NCBI GenBank assembly: GCA_937858455.1
Contig: CALLYN010000706.1
Coordinates: forward strand, 1-7,828
Source: an uncultured Kouleothrix sp.
Lineage (GTDB): Bacteria > Chloroflexota > Chloroflexia > Chloroflexales > Roseiflexaceae
DNA length: 7,828 nucleotides
Direction of reading: 5' to 3'
Part shown: positions 6,449 through 7,828 of the stretch, one piece after another
Layout of the letters: the number at the start of each line of letters is the position of its first letter
Numbering within the stretch: position 1 is the first letter of the stretch
Made by a program: the position numbers and the translations under genes
Notes under the pieces: model-generated
Database searches by the model: none
Told to the model about the DNA's origin: nothing
What the model saw: the letters and a program-made list of their open reading frames with translations, nothing else

Positions 6449-6898
6449 GAAGCCTCAAGAGAACATCGCAGCACAGCCGGAACCTTGAAAGCCGAACGAC
6501 GGCCCAGGATTAGACCAGCGGCGCACTCCCACAGGTGTCACGATGACGGGGGCCGACCGTGTGTCAGAGGAAATGGCGATAGCTCAAGGGAGCGCGCCAG
6601 GGAGGCTGACAAGCAAGCGCCGGGCTGCTGATGAGTAGACGGATGCTGTGTGAGTCGAAACTAGGTTCTTCGCAGCAAGCTCTCACTGTGGAAGCTGTAT
6701 GCTTGAAGCCACAGAAGCAACGAGGGCATTGCCTGAGCGTAAAAGCTGGCCAGCTGATGCAGCTGAGAGCCGAGCGACGCGCAGACCGCTGAGGAGTAGA
6801 ACGGCGAACAAGGAGCGGGAAGCGGTGTTCTCTTGGGCATCACCGTACGAAGAAATTGAAACATAGGCAGGCGAGCGGCACGGCTCGCCTGTTTGTGT
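6449..6898 (+). ncRNA. HEARO-like omega-RNA, stand-alone (no iscB)
   Basis: This structured RNA gene has its own promoter and terminator. Nested helices found by eye: GAACCT (6480-6485) with AGGTTC (6663-6668) closes a 5' domain. Inside are hairpins GCCG/CGGC (6491-6503) and GTCA-CGA-TGAC (6537-6547). GGCGC (6520-6524) pairs with GCGCC (6617-6621). A long hairpin follows: TGTCAG (6562-6567) with CTGACA (6606-6611), TGGCG/CGCCA (6574-6578/6595-6599), GCTC-AAGG-GAGC (6582-6593). Last is CTGCT-GATG-AGTAG (6625-6638). A 3' domain is closed by TTCTTCG (6666-6672) with CGAAGAA (6848-6854) and holds GCTCTCA/TGAGAGC (6679-6685/6764-6770) and CTGTGG/CCACAG (6686-6714). The blocks CACGATGACG, GAGGAAATGGCGATAGCTC and GACGGATGCTGTGTGAGTCG fit the HEARO family as I recall it; HEARO RNAs guide IscB nucleases. 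The identification comes from memory and folding. There is no iscB nearby. A guide would lie in about 6449-6477. Confidence 0.72.
6868..6898 (+). terminator. Intrinsic terminator of the ncRNA
   Basis: CAGGCGAGC (6868-6876) pairs perfectly with GCTCGCCTG (6883-6891) around a six-base loop, followed by TTTGTGTGT. The stem is nine pairs and very GC-rich. It ends seven bases before the stop of the convergent reductase gene, so it may also limit read-through from the other strand, although on that side the downstream sequence is only moderately T-rich. Confidence 0.8.
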
Positions 6899-6905
6899 GT
6901 TGGCG

Positions 6906-7661
6906 TCAGGTCATCCGCCAGCCGCCATCCACCGCCAAAGTCTGCCCGGTGATATACGAGGCGCCAGGCGAAGCCAAAAACACCACCGCCGCCGCCACTT
7001 CTCCGGGCCGCCCAGGCCGCCGCAGCGCGATCACCCGCTCGCCCCACGCGCGATCCTCGGCAGGCACGCGCTCAAGCATCGGCGTGTCGATCAGGCCCGG
7101 CGTGATCGCGTTGACGGTAATATCCCAGGCGGCAGCCTCGCGCGCGAGTGCGCGCGTCAGCCCTAGCACCCCGCCGGTCGCCGCTGAGTAGTCGGCCTGG
7201 TTGGCGCCGCCGCCAATCCCGTGCAGCGCCGACACATTCACAATCCGGCCGTAGCGCTGGCGCATCATCGGGCGCATCACCGCGCGGCAGGTGTGGTACA
7301 CGCCGTCGAGGTTCGTGGCCAGCGCATCGCGCCACTGTTCGGCGCTTATTGCGCCAAACCCGGCATAGCTCGCCGCGCCGGCGCAGTTCACCAGAATATC
7401 GAGCCGGCCCCAGCGGGCGACTGTATCGGCCACCAACGCGTCGACCTCGTCGCGCGCGCGCACGTCGCAGCGGGCCGCCGCCACCGCGCCAGGCAGCCCG
7501 GCGCAGGTATCCGCCAGCGCAGTGGCGGCGGCGGCGTGCTCGAAATAGCCGGCAACCACATTCGCGCCGCGCTCGGCCAGCATGCGCACGACCGCCCGGC
7601 CAATACCGCCCGAGCCGCCAGTGACGATCGCAACTTGCTCGGCAAACTCCAAACCGCTCAT
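6906..7661 (-). CDS. FabG-like short-chain dehydrogenase/reductase with altered active site
   Basis: This 251-residue SDR has the classical layout: the nucleotide-binding motif TGGSGGIG (14-21), an aspartate for adenine (CDV, 65-67), NCAGA (92-96, usually NNAG), the active-site region 140-162, ITPGLIDTP (186-194) and the C-terminal TGQTLAVDGG (238-247). It resembles 3-oxoacyl-ACP reductase FabG and related reductases. The catalytic tetrad, aligned by spacing to E. coli FabG (N110, S138, Y151, K155), reads Asn117, Ala145, Tyr158, Thr162: Tyr and Asn remain but Ser and Lys are lost. Ser144 is next to the expected serine. The rest of the fold is intact, so this is not an ordinary pseudogene. The ATG at 7661 gives the family's usual length; a TTG 12 codons upstream is possible. 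No good ribosome-binding site is seen. The substrate is unknown, and function may be altered, weak or non-catalytic. It is convergent with the ncRNA. Confidence 0.9.
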   Translation of the reverse strand: MSGLEFAEQVAIVTGGSGGIGRAVVRMLAERGANVVAGYFEHAAAATALADTCAGLPGAVAAARCDVRARDEVDALVADTVARWGRLDILVNCAGAASYAGFGAISAEQWRDALATNLDGVYHTCRAVMRPMMRQRYGRIVNVSALHGIGGGANQADYSAATGGVLGLTRALAREAAAWDITVNAITPGLIDTPMLERVPAEDRAWGERVIALRRPGRPGEVAAAVVFLASPGASYITGQTLAVDGGWRMT

Positions 7662-7728
7662 GGCTGTATCACATCGAATAGTTGCGTGGGCCGGCAAGCC
7701 GAACCGTGCCCTTCAAATTGCACTGTTC

Positions 7729-7747
7729 TTTCAGAATCTGTCTGAAA
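7729..7747. repeat. 7-bp inverted repeat upstream of the SDR
   Basis: TTTCAGA (7729-7735) and TCTGAAA (7741-7747) form a perfect inverted repeat with a five-base centre, about 70 bases before the SDR start. The size suits a repressor operator, but no promoter hexamers were convincingly found beside it on the minus strand. Confidence 0.4.
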
Positions 7748-7754
7748 AGGGTGG

Positions 7755-7779
7755 TTTGGAGACACGAAGTCCCTCCAAA
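7755..7779. repeat. Inverted repeat / hairpin
   Basis: TTTGGAG (7755-7761) pairs with CTCCAAA (7773-7779). Two more pairs (AC with GT) can extend the stem inward past a CC bulge to an ACGAA loop. It has no T-run on either side. It is the middle one of three consecutive inverted repeats at this edge. Confidence 0.45.
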
Positions 7780-7791
7780 TATCACTCGTTC

Positions 7792-7828
7792 TGGCGGGTG
7801 GCGGCCACATTCGTGGCCGCACCCGCCA
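7792..7828. repeat. Strong GC-rich hairpin at the right edge
   Basis: TGGCGGGTG (7792-7800) pairs with CACCCGCCA (7820-7828), and CGGCCAC (7802-7808) with GTGGCCG (7813-7819), with one bulged G (7801) and an ATTC loop. That is 16 pairs, ending exactly at the window edge, so it may continue. It could be the terminator of a gene beyond the edge, but the T-run that would show this is outside the window on the plus strand and absent on the minus strand. Confidence 0.65.

Noticed and set aside
6410..6631. Open frame of 73 codons across the ncRNA promoter and 5' half
   Set aside because: Its start lies upstream of the predicted transcription start, it has no ribosome-binding site or recognisable protein, and the bases are explained by RNA helices.
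6449..6867. RNase P RNA, tmRNA, 6S RNA or a self-splicing intron
   Set aside because: GAGGAAA near 6567 recalls RNase P, but the rest of its conserved core (such as the ACAGAAA region) is missing. No tmRNA tRNA-like end, no group II domain V and no group I P7 core was seen.
1..7828. CRISPR array, tRNA or rRNA gene, insertion-sequence transposase
   Set aside because: No regularly spaced repeats, no cloverleaf, no rRNA motifs and no transposase-like protein were found on either strand.

Overview
High-GC bacterial DNA, gene-dense, with near-total G/C at third codon positions and few gaps. The mix of genes (a PrmA–HEAT–RsmE translation-modification operon, an S41 processing protease, a CrtI-type carotenoid desaturase and a HEARO-like RNA) best suggests a Chloroflexota bacterium, possibly of the Roseiflexus/Chloroflexus type. 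That assignment rests on family resemblance only and has not been searched.

Layout. Bases 1-317 are the 3' end of cysS, closed by an intrinsic terminator that begins inside its stop codon. Bases 318-554 are a structured non-coding gap with a long hairpin and two pairs of competing hairpins in front of prmA. Bases 555-3349 hold three tightly packed plus-strand genes: prmA (ribosomal protein L11 methyltransferase), a HEAT-like protein with a very basic tail (ATGA overlap with prmA), and rsmE (16S rRNA m3U1498 methyltransferase, whose ribosome-binding site overlaps the previous stop). After 87 bases come an S41 carboxy-terminal processing peptidase and, 33 bases later, a CrtI-family desaturase, possibly on the same transcript. 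Bases 6299-6905 contain no protein gene. They hold a strong sigma-70 promoter with an AT-rich upstream element, a highly structured RNA of about 420 nt, and an intrinsic terminator. A short-chain dehydrogenase/reductase (SDR) lies convergent on the minus strand (6906-7661). The right edge (7662-7828) has three successive inverted repeats and no gene.

The most interesting element is the RNA at about 6449-6867. Its sequence blocks and nested helices look like a HEARO RNA, the omega-RNA that guides IscB nucleases, but no iscB or transposase gene is present. It has its own promoter and terminator, with a short unstructured 5' segment where an omega-RNA would carry its guide. I read it as a free-standing omega-RNA gene that would have to act with an IscB encoded elsewhere. 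The identification is from recalled family features and hand-folding, not from a covariance-model search.

Other points worth attention: the SDR lacks two of the four canonical catalytic residues (Ser to Ala, Lys to Thr), and prmA and rsmE each carry a short in-frame insertion made of low-complexity repeat DNA between conserved motifs.
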